DNA of 5,911 nt, from positions 1 to 5,911 of the forward strand of contig JAHEFN010000160.1 of assembly GCA_024640185.1 (NCBI GenBank), in the 5' to 3' direction. A program made the position numbers and the translations under genes. Below are positions 1 to 5,350 of this stretch, one piece after another; the stretch's first letter is position 1; the number at the start of each line of letters is the position of its first letter. The notes under the pieces were generated by a model that searched no databases, was not told the origin of the DNA, and saw nothing but the letters and a program-made list of their open reading frames with translations. The DNA is from Gemmatimonadota bacterium (lineage in GTDB: Bacteria; Gemmatimonadota; Gemmatimonadetes; Gemmatimonadales; GWC2-71-9).

Positions 1-129
1 GAGGGGGCCCTCGATGATCGTACGGTCGAAGCGACGCCCCGGAGAGATCGGGACGTCAGCGGTCACCTCGGGTGCGGCGGATCCGGAGCCAACGGTAGGC
101 GGCGCGGTGTCCTTGAGGGGTTGGCTCAC
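1..129 (-). CDS. N-terminal fragment of a probable MATE-family efflux transporter (runs off the left edge)
   Basis: A GTG codon at 129-127 opens a frame that stays open for exactly 43 codons to the window edge. It is preceded by an in-frame TAG at 141-139, so the gene cannot start further upstream. The first 30 residues are a low-complexity polar stretch rich in P, A, T, S and G, followed by RRFDRTIIEGPL. A short cytoplasmic tail ending in a '(R)-x-I-x-EGPL' segment is what I recall just before the first transmembrane helix of many MATE (multidrug and toxic compound extrusion) transporters, which exchange drugs for Na+ or H+ across the inner membrane. No membrane segment is visible yet, so the family is inferred from this short motif. 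A second in-frame GTG at 66-64 is an alternative start; neither GTG has a convincing Shine-Dalgarno sequence. It lies 52 nt after the peptidase gene on the same strand, so cotranscription is possible. Confidence 0.5.
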   Translation of the reverse strand, partial: MSQPLKDTAPPTVGSGSAAPEVTADVPISPGRRFDRTIIEGPL

Positions 130-149
130 CGACGGAATCTAGCGGCATC

Positions 150-179
150 CGCCAACCGAAGGACGTCGGCCCCTTGGCG
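150..179 (-). other. Imperfect hairpin between the peptidase gene and the downstream gene
   Basis: Within the 52-nt gap, TTGGCG (174-179) is complementary to CGCCAA (150-155). Inside that stem TCGG (166-169) pairs with CCGA (156-159), closing a 6-nt loop. A run of four C (170-173; G in the minus-strand transcript) is left as a bulge. Ten base pairs are possible in all. No U-run follows on the minus strand, so it is not a classical Rho-independent terminator. It could slow polymerase, protect the upstream mRNA end, or be chance in GC-rich DNA. Confidence 0.3.
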
Positions 180-181
180 CG

Positions 182-1825
182 TCACTGATTGCGCTCGATC
201 GTCCAGCGACCGAGCAGACGGGTGTCGGGATCGACAATGACCTCGACCGGCGTCGCAGCGAGCGGCACACGGGTCGTCACCATCCCATCCGGGCCGATCT
301 CGACGGTGGTCCGGGCCCGAGATCCATCGGCGAGCACGAGGTCGAGATCGACCGCCAGGTGAAACGCATACGGAGTGGGTGGCTGCCTCACCGTGATGAC
401 CGCGGCCTCGGCGACCTCGTCATGACGCCAGCTGACCTCCAGGGTCGGGATGCCCCCCTGGTACAACCACTCGCGAAAGAAGGTCGTGAAGTCTCGTCCG
501 GTGACTTCCTCCATCGTCTGCCGAAACCCCGCGGTGGTCGCATTGCGGTCGCGGTACCGCCGGTGATACGCCTGGATCCCCCGCCAGAACGCCTCATCGC
601 CCATCTCCTGACGCAGCATGTGCAGGGTCCACGCCCCCTTTTGGTAGGTCATCCCGGTGGTGACCTGGGCCATGTCGGTGAGGTTGGCGTGGACCACCCG
701 GTAGTCCGGCCGCTCGGTGTAGAAGGCGAGGATCCGTTCCCGACTCTCCCGCAGTCCCGTCACGAAGTCGTCCCGACCCCTGGCATGTTCGCGATACAGC
801 AGCGTGAAGTAGGTCGCGAACCCTTCACTCAGCCAGACATCGTTCCAATCGTCCTCGGTGACCGCGTTGCCGAACCATTGGTGGGCCAGCTCGTGCACGA
901 TGACGTTCTGCCAATTGATGGCGCGGGTCCCGCTGACCGACCGCTCACCATACAAGATCGCGCTGGCGGCCTCCATCCCGCCGCCGACGCTCGGCGACAC
1001 GATGTTGGCGAGCTTCTCATAGGAGTACGGCCCCACCCGCGCGTTGAAGAAGGTCATGGCATCGCAGGTCGGCTCGGCGAAGTCATGGAACCCTGCCTCG
1101 CGATCCTGGCGGTACACCCAGGTCTGGATCGGTACCCCGAGGCAGCTGGCACGATGTTCGACGGCGAACTCGGCCACGCCCAGCACATAGAGCCAGGTGG
1201 CAATCGGAACCGACTGCTTCCAGTGGGTCCGTCGCTGTCCCTCGCCGAGATCGGTCTCCTCGATCAACAGCCCGTTGGAGACCACCTGATAGTGCGACGG
1301 TGCAATGACGACCATCTCGCTGGTGGCCTTGTCATAGGGGTGGTCAACCGTGGGCAACCAGTGATGGGCGCGGTTGGGCCAGTTGTCGCTGAAGATGGTG
1401 CGATCGCCGTGCATGTTGGGGCCGATGCGCAGGGCATCGGCCGGTCGACCGCGATAGCTGATCCGCACCACGACCAGTTCGCCGGCCAGGGTGGCCCGCC
1501 CCAACGAGATGAACAACTGGTCCTCGGCATGTCGGAACAGCAGCTCGCGATCGCCCCACCGAATCGCCTGCACCGTCATGCCGCGCCCCTCGCGCCCTGC
1601 CGTCGCCTGGGCGAGGTCCAGGCGGAGCACCGAATCCCCACCGGTGAGGAAGCGTGCCCGGACCTCGGCGTCGGCGCGCAGCGTGTCATCCACGTCCGAG
1701 AGGGCGATCTCGAAGCGATAGTGCTCGATGTCGATCCCGGGATGCTTCGGGTAGGCATCGCGCGGGGGCGTCGCCCCGGGATCGGCGGTCAGGAGCAGGA
1801 ACGGCAGGAGCAGACTGAGCAGCAT
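182..1825 (-). CDS. Secreted M1-family zinc aminopeptidase
   Basis: This 547-aa protein is a metallopeptidase of MEROPS family M1 (gluzincin), which removes N-terminal amino acids from peptides. From the chosen ATG (1825-1823) it has a leucine-rich hydrophobic start at residues 2-12, then LTA|D at 12-15 as a plausible signal-peptidase site, so it should act in the periplasm or outside the cell. An M1-type N-terminal beta domain follows. The catalytic domain carries GGGME at 281-285 (the GAMEN exopeptidase motif), HELAH at 311-315 with zinc ligands H311 and H315 and catalytic E312, then the third ligand E334 after exactly 18 residues in WLSEGFATYF. Y394 in MTYQKG is the expected transition-state tyrosine. 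The C-terminus, from about residue 455, is a single beta-sandwich-like segment. The large helical domain of E. coli PepN is absent, so it is a short-form M1 enzyme. The frame is open 65 codons further upstream, but that stretch has no signal-like character and contains hairpins. No Shine-Dalgarno sequence precedes the chosen ATG. Substrate specificity cannot be read from sequence. Confidence 0.93.
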   Translation of the reverse strand: MLLSLLLPFLLLTADPGATPPRDAYPKHPGIDIEHYRFEIALSDVDDTLRADAEVRARFLTGGDSVLRLDLAQATAGREGRGMTVQAIRWGDRELLFRHAEDQLFISLGRATLAGELVVVRISYRGRPADALRIGPNMHGDRTIFSDNWPNRAHHWLPTVDHPYDKATSEMVVIAPSHYQVVSNGLLIEETDLGEGQRRTHWKQSVPIATWLYVLGVAEFAVEHRASCLGVPIQTWVYRQDREAGFHDFAEPTCDAMTFFNARVGPYSYEKLANIVSPSVGGGMEAASAILYGERSVSGTRAINWQNVIVHELAHQWFGNAVTEDDWNDVWLSEGFATYFTLLYREHARGRDDFVTGLRESRERILAFYTERPDYRVVHANLTDMAQVTTGMTYQKGAWTLHMLRQEMGDEAFWRGIQAYHRRYRDRNATTAGFRQTMEEVTGRDFTTFFREWLYQGGIPTLEVSWRHDEVAEAAVITVRQPPTPYAFHLAVDLDLVLADGSRARTTVEIGPDGMVTTRVPLAATPVEVIVDPDTRLLGRWTIERNQ

Positions 1826-1887
1826 GGCGGAACCGGAGTGGCGAGAGGAGGGAGGGGCGTACGTGAGGGCGATGCATGGTCGCCCCC

Positions 1888-1906
1888 GATTGCCGGGATG
1901 GCAATC
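1888..1906 (-). other. Perfect 7-bp hairpin in the peptidase leader region
   Basis: GATTGCC (1888-1894) and GGCAATC (1900-1906) are perfect inverted repeats around a 5-nt loop. Flanking C-runs and G-runs (1883-1887 and 1911-1914) could lengthen the stem with an internal loop. It ends 62 nt before the peptidase ATG. It could be an operator for a dimeric regulator or an RNA element of the leader; no U-run follows on either strand. Confidence 0.4.
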
Positions 1907-1962
1907 CCCCGGGGTCGTGTGTCGCTCGGGCACCGGGGCGCGCAGGGTCGATCGATGATGCA

Positions 1963-2001
1963 CGAAGGGGGGCACCGCCGCGAGTTGGTGTCCCCCCTTC
2001 G
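1963..2001 (-). terminator. Strong GC-rich hairpin after nrdJ (probable terminator, no U-tract)
   Basis: CGAAGGGGGG (1963-1972) pairs perfectly with CCCCCCTTCG (1992-2001). The stem continues as CACC (1973-1976) with GGTG (1987-1990) after one bulged base at 1991, giving 14 bp around a 10-nt loop. In the minus-strand transcript it begins 45 nt after the nrdJ stop codon. The following sequence (TGCATCATCG) is not U-rich, so it would be a U-less terminator or an RNA-stabilising 3' structure. The stem alone makes chance unlikely; its function is inference. Confidence 0.6.
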
Positions 2002-2003
2002 CG

Positions 2004-2026
2004 TCCGGGGGCAGCCTCACCCCGGA
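2004..2026 (-). other. Short hairpin directly after nrdJ, tandem with the stronger one
   Basis: TCCGGGG (2004-2010) pairs with CCCCGGA (2020-2026) around a 9-nt loop. In the transcript it begins 20 nt after the nrdJ stop and ends two bases before the larger hairpin starts. The tandem arrangement suggests one bipartite 3'-end structure for nrdJ mRNA. Confidence 0.4.
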
Positions 2027-2046
2027 ATCACCTCATGCCGATCGCG

Positions 2047-4566
2047 TCAGCCACACTCGCTGAAGCCGCAGACATGACACTTCATGCATCCCTCGGCGAA
2101 CTCAAGCTGCGATCCACAGTCGGGGCAGGCACCGGCGAGTGTCTCCGACATCCCCGAGAGCATCATCTGCTTGTCCTCGTTGGTCACCCGCACCATCGGT
2201 GACGGTGCGGCGGCCGCCTCGGTGTCGGTCAGCAGGTCCTGTTGCACACCCTGCCGGTCGCTCATGTACTTCTCCAGCGCGATGCCAACCGCATCGGGCA
2301 CCGACAGCACCTTGTTCGGTCCGAGGCCGATCGCCCGGTCGGAGGAGATGCCGCGCAGCTGCCGGTAGATCTCCTTCATCGGGATCCCCGAGCGCAGGGC
2401 CAGGGAGATCAGCCGGGCGATCGCCTCGACATCGGCCATCAGCGCGCCACCAACCTTGCCGAGCGACATGAAGACCTCAAACGGCTGGCCCTTGTCGTCC
2501 TCGGTGATGTTGACGTAGAGGTCGCCGAGTGGCGTCTGCAGCCGTCGGGTGCTGCCCCGCAGCAGTTCCGGCCGGGAACGCTTCTGCCGCCGCTGCAGGT
2601 TCTCGCTCTCGAGTTCGTGGACCAGCTGCCGCAAGCGCACCATCTCCGCCTCGGCCTCGGCAAGCTGGGACGCGGCCTCGACGGCCGCGGCCCGCTGGTC
2701 CTCGGCGCTGGCATCGGCCGGCGGCAGCTCGAGGTCGTGTCGTGCCGCGGACCGCCCGGTCGCCGTGGCGTCCTTGGCGACCTGCGTCGCGGTGGTGCCG
2801 GTGGAGAGGACCTGGAAGTCGCGCGAGCCGTCGCGGTAGACCGTCACGCCCTTGCAGCCGAGATCGTAGGCCATCTGGTAGATCTGCTCGACGTAATCCT
2901 CGGTCGCCTCGTTGGCAAAGTTGCAGGTCTTCGAGATCGCCGAATCGTTGAACTCCTGGAACCCCGCCTGCATCCGAATGTGCCACTCGGGGGCGATGTG
3001 ATTGGCGGTGACGAAGACGCGCTGCCACTTGGCCGGCACCTCCTCCATGTCGATCCGACCCTCGGCGGCGATCCGCCGCATCAGCTCCTCGGAATACCAA
3101 CCCTCTCGCTTGGCGATCGCCACGAAGTCGCCGTTGGCGTCGGGCATCAGCACGCCGGCCTGATTGCGCATGAAGGCCACCGCGAACAACGGCTCGATGC
3201 CCGACGAGCAGCCGGCAATGATCGAGATCGTGCCGGTGGGCGCCACGGTCGTGACGTTGCAGTTGCGCAGCTTCCGCATCGGCCGGATGCGGTTGCCATC
3301 GGCGTCGCGGGCGCAGGTCGCGTCCGGGCCCCAGATGCTCTGGGTCCACTCCGGAAAGACGCCCCGGATGCTGGCCAGCCGCTCCGACTCGTTCTTGGCC
3401 TCGTCGTCGACGAACTGCTGGATCCGGCGACCGAGATCGACGGCCTCCTGGGAGTCGTAGGGAATTCCGAGCCGGACGAAGGTATCGGCGAGCCCCATGA
3501 CCCCGAGGCCGATCCGGCGGATCCGGTTGGCAAGATCCGTGATCTCGGGAAGCGGGTAGGCGTTGGCGTCGATCACGTTCTCGAGGAAGTGCGTCGTCAG
3601 GTGCACCACCTGGCGAAGGCGATCCCAGTCGAGGTCATCGCCATCGACGAAGGCCCCGAGGTTGATCGAGCCGAGGTTGCAGACGTCGTAGGGGAGCAGC
3701 GGCTGCTCGCCACACGGGTTGGTCGCCTCGTAGAGCCCCAGGTGCGGCACGGGATTGAAGTGGTTGGCGCGGTCGATGAAGAAGATCCCGGGCTCCCCGG
3801 TCTTCCAGGCGCCGTGGATGATCTTGCCCCAGACCTCGGTGGCGGAGAGTTGGCCGACCACTTCCCCGCTCCGCGGATCCCGCAGGTCGTAGTCCTCGCC
3901 GGCTCGAAGCGACGCCATGAAGGCATCGGTGACCCCGACGGAGATGTTGAAGTTGGTGATCTTGGTGATGTCGTCCTTGCAGCCGATGAAGTCGAGGATG
4001 TCGGGATGGTCGATCCGGAGAATCCCCATGTTGGCACCGCGCCGGGTGCCCCCCTGCTTCACGACGTCGGTGGACGAGTCATAGAGCGACATGAAGGAGA
4101 CCGGGCCGCTCGCCACACCCATCGTGGATCGGACGATGTCGTTCTTGGGCCGCAGGCGGGTGAAGGAGAACCCGGTGCCGCCGCCGGACTGATGCACCAG
4201 CGCCATCGCCCGGAGGGTGTCGTAGATGCCGTCCTCGCCGTTGGAGAGGGTGTCCGCCACCGGCAACACGAAGCACGCCGAGAGCTGACCCAGCGGCCGG
4301 CCGGCATTCATCAGTGTCGGCGAATTGGGCATGAACAGGCGCTTGGCCATGACATCGTAGAACGCCTCGGCCAGCGTCTCGACCGCGCCATCGGATGCGC
4401 CATAGGTGGCATCGGGCGCCGCGATGGTCGTGGCCACGCGCCAGAAGAGATCCTCGGCCTGCTCCACCGGCTTCCCCGTCTCGTCCTTGAGGAGGTAACG
4501 CTTCTCAAGGACCGTGATGGCATTCGGGGACAACGCGACGGCGCCCCGAGACGGAGACGATTCCAT
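2047..4566 (-). CDS. nrdJ: Adenosylcobalamin-dependent (class II) ribonucleoside-diphosphate reductase
   Basis: This 839-aa cytoplasmic enzyme reduces ribonucleotides to deoxyribonucleotides with a radical made from coenzyme B12, so it needs neither oxygen nor a separate radical subunit. The barrel carries C98 (SACFVLP) and C296 (VCNLGSINLG) as the reducible cysteine pair, and C285 in NPCGEQ as the thiyl-radical cysteine, flanked by N283 and E287. The substrate phosphate loop is APTGTIS at 442-448. QSGGGTGFSF (126-135) and QGGTRRGANMG (171-181) are also typical of the family. After the barrel comes a linker of about 70 residues with a coiled coil (about 628-656), then a TSCPD domain (about 675-770). 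The tail has CPDC, CMKCHVC and a final CG (cysteines 814, 817, 827, 830, 833, 838), the Cys-rich tail typical of class II enzymes, which re-reduces the active site. The start is set by GAGAGG four bases before the ATG at 4566-4564. The length is normal for long NrdJ proteins and all key residues are present. Confidence 0.97.
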   Translation of the reverse strand: MESSPSRGAVALSPNAITVLEKRYLLKDETGKPVEQAEDLFWRVATTIAAPDATYGASDGAVETLAEAFYDVMAKRLFMPNSPTLMNAGRPLGQLSACFVLPVADTLSNGEDGIYDTLRAMALVHQSGGGTGFSFTRLRPKNDIVRSTMGVASGPVSFMSLYDSSTDVVKQGGTRRGANMGILRIDHPDILDFIGCKDDITKITNFNISVGVTDAFMASLRAGEDYDLRDPRSGEVVGQLSATEVWGKIIHGAWKTGEPGIFFIDRANHFNPVPHLGLYEATNPCGEQPLLPYDVCNLGSINLGAFVDGDDLDWDRLRQVVHLTTHFLENVIDANAYPLPEITDLANRIRRIGLGVMGLADTFVRLGIPYDSQEAVDLGRRIQQFVDDEAKNESERLASIRGVFPEWTQSIWGPDATCARDADGNRIRPMRKLRNCNVTTVAPTGTISIIAGCSSGIEPLFAVAFMRNQAGVLMPDANGDFVAIAKREGWYSEELMRRIAAEGRIDMEEVPAKWQRVFVTANHIAPEWHIRMQAGFQEFNDSAISKTCNFANEATEDYVEQIYQMAYDLGCKGVTVYRDGSRDFQVLSTGTTATQVAKDATATGRSAARHDLELPPADASAEDQRAAAVEAASQLAEAEAEMVRLRQLVHELESENLQRRQKRSRPELLRGSTRRLQTPLGDLYVNITEDDKGQPFEVFMSLGKVGGALMADVEAIARLISLALRSGIPMKEIYRQLRGISSDRAIGLGPNKVLSVPDAVGIALEKYMSDRQGVQQDLLTDTEAAAAPSPMVRVTNEDKQMMLSGMSETLAGACPDCGSQLEFAEGCMKCHVCGFSECG

Positions 4567-4570
4567 GCGA

Positions 4571-4576
4571 CCTCTC
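4571..4576 (-). promoter_or_regulatory. Shine-Dalgarno sequence of nrdJ
   Basis: In the transcript GAGAGG is followed by a 4-nt spacer (TCGC) and ATG at 4566. It is the only good ribosome binding site in the window and favours this ATG over the in-frame ATG at 4623-4621, which would add 19 residues unlike NrdJ N-termini. Confidence 0.75.
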
Positions 4577-4715
4577 AACTTGTGGCAAAATGGTGTCAGA
4601 ACAAATGAACCGCGGGGGCCCAACGAAACTGCTCATGCCGATCGGTTGCTCCGTGTAGCCTGGACGGGCCAAGTCGTCCCGGGGCAACGTCAAGGGTAGG
4701 CAAGCTAGGGGGCGC

Positions 4716-4727
4716 TGCCGGCCGGCA
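4716..4727. repeat. Perfect 12-bp palindrome TGCCGGCCGGCA
   Basis: The 12 bases are perfectly self-complementary and lie 150 nt before the nrdJ start codon. It could be a regulator site or a chance GC palindrome. With no loop it is a poor RNA hairpin. Confidence 0.35.
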
Positions 4728-4766
4728 CAACATCAGAGAATCGTCAAGAACAACACGGCGATAGGG

Positions 4767-4808
4767 TTTCCACATCACAAAACCACCACGTGATGGCCTT
4801 TTCCACAT
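4767..4808. repeat. Direct repeat TTTCCACAT x2, 33 bp apart, flanking a CACGTG dyad
   Basis: TTTCCACAT occurs at 4767-4775 and 4800-4808, both in the same orientation, with start points 33 bp apart (about three helical turns). Between them CCACCACGTGATGG (4783-4796) is a 14-bp dyad with one mismatched pair, centred on CACGTG. CATCAC (4773-4778) and GTGATG (4790-4795) form another inverted pair. The second repeat, read as TTTTCCACA (4799-4807), differs from the DnaA-box consensus TTATCCACA at one base; the first, GTTTCCACA, differs at two. This has the form of a regulator-binding region upstream of nrdJ, but the regulator is unknown. Confidence 0.45.
4779..4797 (-). terminator. Possible weak terminator after the beta-helix gene
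   Basis: In the minus-strand transcript CCATC (4796-4792) can pair with GGTGG (4787-4783) around a 4-nt ACGT loop, followed directly by TTTT (4782-4779). The stem is only five pairs with one G-U, so termination would be inefficient. The same bases form the CACGTG dyad described above, which is an equally good explanation. It starts about 50 nt after the TAG of the beta-helix gene. Confidence 0.25.
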
Positions 4809-4845
4809 TTTGGGGCCGTCGTGGTGCTCCGGCGAGACCTGCAGG

Positions 4846-5322
4846 CTAGCGATGGCGCTCCTGCATCGCACGGTAATGCCGCCAAGTGGCGTCCCGACGG
4901 GCCGCCAGCTCGGCGTCGACCTCTCGGACCACCCGACACGGCATCCCCACCACCAGGCAGCCGGGCGGCACATGGTACCCCTCGGGCACCAGGGCGCCGG
5001 CAGCCACGATGGCCCCCGCCCCCACCACGGCATGGTTGAGGACGATCGCCCCCATCCCGATCAGGGCGTCGTCCTCGAGGGTACAGCCGTGGATGATGGC
5101 CCGGTGGCCGATCGAGACCCGGTTGCCGATCGTGCATGGCACCCCATCATCGACGTGTACCATGGTCAGGTCCTGGATGTTGCAGTCATCGCCGATCACC
5201 ACCCGGTCGGCGTCACCCCGAATCACGGTGCCATACCAGATCGAGGTGTGCGCGCCGACGGTCACGTCGAAGAGCACGGTGGCGGTGGGAGCGATGAAGG
5301 CGGTCGGTGCGATGGTCGGCAT
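4846..5322 (-). CDS. Gamma carbonic anhydrase family protein (YrdA/PaaY-like left-handed beta-helix)
   Basis: This 158-aa protein is built from hexapeptide repeats ([LIV]-G-x-x-x-x pattern, about residues 10-125), which fold into a left-handed beta-helix and trimerise, followed by a short C-terminal helix. The three zinc or iron ligands of the family are present as H56 (MVHVDD), H73 and H78 (GHRAIIHG, five apart as in archaeal Cam). R35 and D37 (RGD), N48 and Q50 (NIQD) match conserved active-site residues of Cam. Ala38 follows RGD where Cam has the proton-shuttle Glu62, as in many YrdA/CamH relatives whose carbonic anhydrase activity is weak or unproven. The likely role is CO2/bicarbonate interconversion or thioester hydrolysis, in the cytoplasm. 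The ATG at 5322-5320 gives the usual N-terminus (MPTIAPTAFIAPTATV). A GTG five codons upstream (5337-5335) is possible. No clear Shine-Dalgarno is seen. The gene starts 28 nt after the upstream gene ends, so the two are probably one operon. The stop is TAG at 4848-4846. Confidence 0.88.
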   Translation of the reverse strand: MPTIAPTAFIAPTATVLFDVTVGAHTSIWYGTVIRGDADRVVIGDDCNIQDLTMVHVDDGVPCTIGNRVSIGHRAIIHGCTLEDDALIGMGAIVLNHAVVGAGAIVAAGALVPEGYHVPPGCLVVGMPCRVVREVDAELAARRDATWRHYRAMQERHR

Positions 5323-5350
5323 CCCGGAACAATACACCCCGGAGCTCGCG

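Larger units (their letters stand above)
1826..2046 (-). other. Intergenic spacer between nrdJ and the peptidase gene, hairpin-rich
   Basis: These 221 nt contain no gene I can support. They hold the tandem hairpins just after nrdJ (2026-2004 and 2001-1963) and a third hairpin at 1888-1906, listed separately. The transcript sequence just before the peptidase ATG is pyrimidine-rich (CCCTCCCTCCTCTCG), the opposite of a ribosome binding site. I could not pick out a reliable -35/-10 pair for the peptidase gene. Confidence 0.6.
4567..4845 (-). promoter_or_regulatory. nrdJ upstream intergenic region (promoter not pinned down)
   Basis: These 279 nt separate the beta-helix gene from nrdJ and must carry the nrdJ promoter unless the genes are cotranscribed. 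The part at about 4740-4810 is visibly more AT-rich than its surroundings. Two TTGACG hexamers on the minus strand (4747-4742 and 4693-4688) look like -35 elements, but neither has a recognisable -10 at 16-18 nt. TTGTGC, 17 nt, TAGCTT (4732-4704) is the best-spaced pair, with only half the consensus bases. No cobalamin-riboswitch-like structure was evident. Direct repeats and dyads in this region are listed separately. Confidence 0.45.

Noticed and set aside
1826..2020. 65-codon in-frame N-terminal extension of the peptidase
   Set aside because: It would bury the signal-like segment, covers hairpin-forming DNA, has a composition rich in R, H and P, and has no ribosome binding site.
359..2077. 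Long plus-strand open frame of 572 codons opposite the peptidase gene
   Set aside because: It is antisense to a gene with intact M1 catalytic motifs. Its translation is Gly/Arg/Pro/His-rich with no domain character, a usual shadow of GC-rich codon use.
4579..4594. Possible NrdR box (ACACCATTTTGCCACA on the minus strand)
   Set aside because: Only the first ACAC half fits the usual ACAC-AT-rich-GTGT form. The second half does not, and no second box at the expected spacing was found.
2242..4608. Plus-strand open frame of 788 codons opposite nrdJ
   Set aside because: It mirrors nrdJ almost end to end. The translated sequence is a low-complexity mix of R, H, D, V and G without motifs, and nrdJ is unmistakable on the other strand.
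4567..4623. 19-codon N-terminal extension of NrdJ from the ATG at 4623
   Set aside because: The internal ATG at 4566 has a good GAGAGG site four bases upstream, and the extension (MGPRGSFVLTPFCHKLRGR) does not look like an NrdJ N-terminus.
4596..4808. Possible 70-residue minus-strand small protein starting MWKRPSRGGFVMWKPYRRV in the nrdJ upstream region
   Set aside because: The repeated MWK is just the 33-bp direct repeat read in frame. Third codon positions are not GC-rich as in the neighbouring genes, and no Shine-Dalgarno precedes the first ATG.
4567..4845. Cobalamin riboswitch upstream of nrdJ
   Set aside because: I saw no B12-box-like conserved core. Such riboswitches usually repress B12-independent isozymes, not the B12-dependent enzyme itself.
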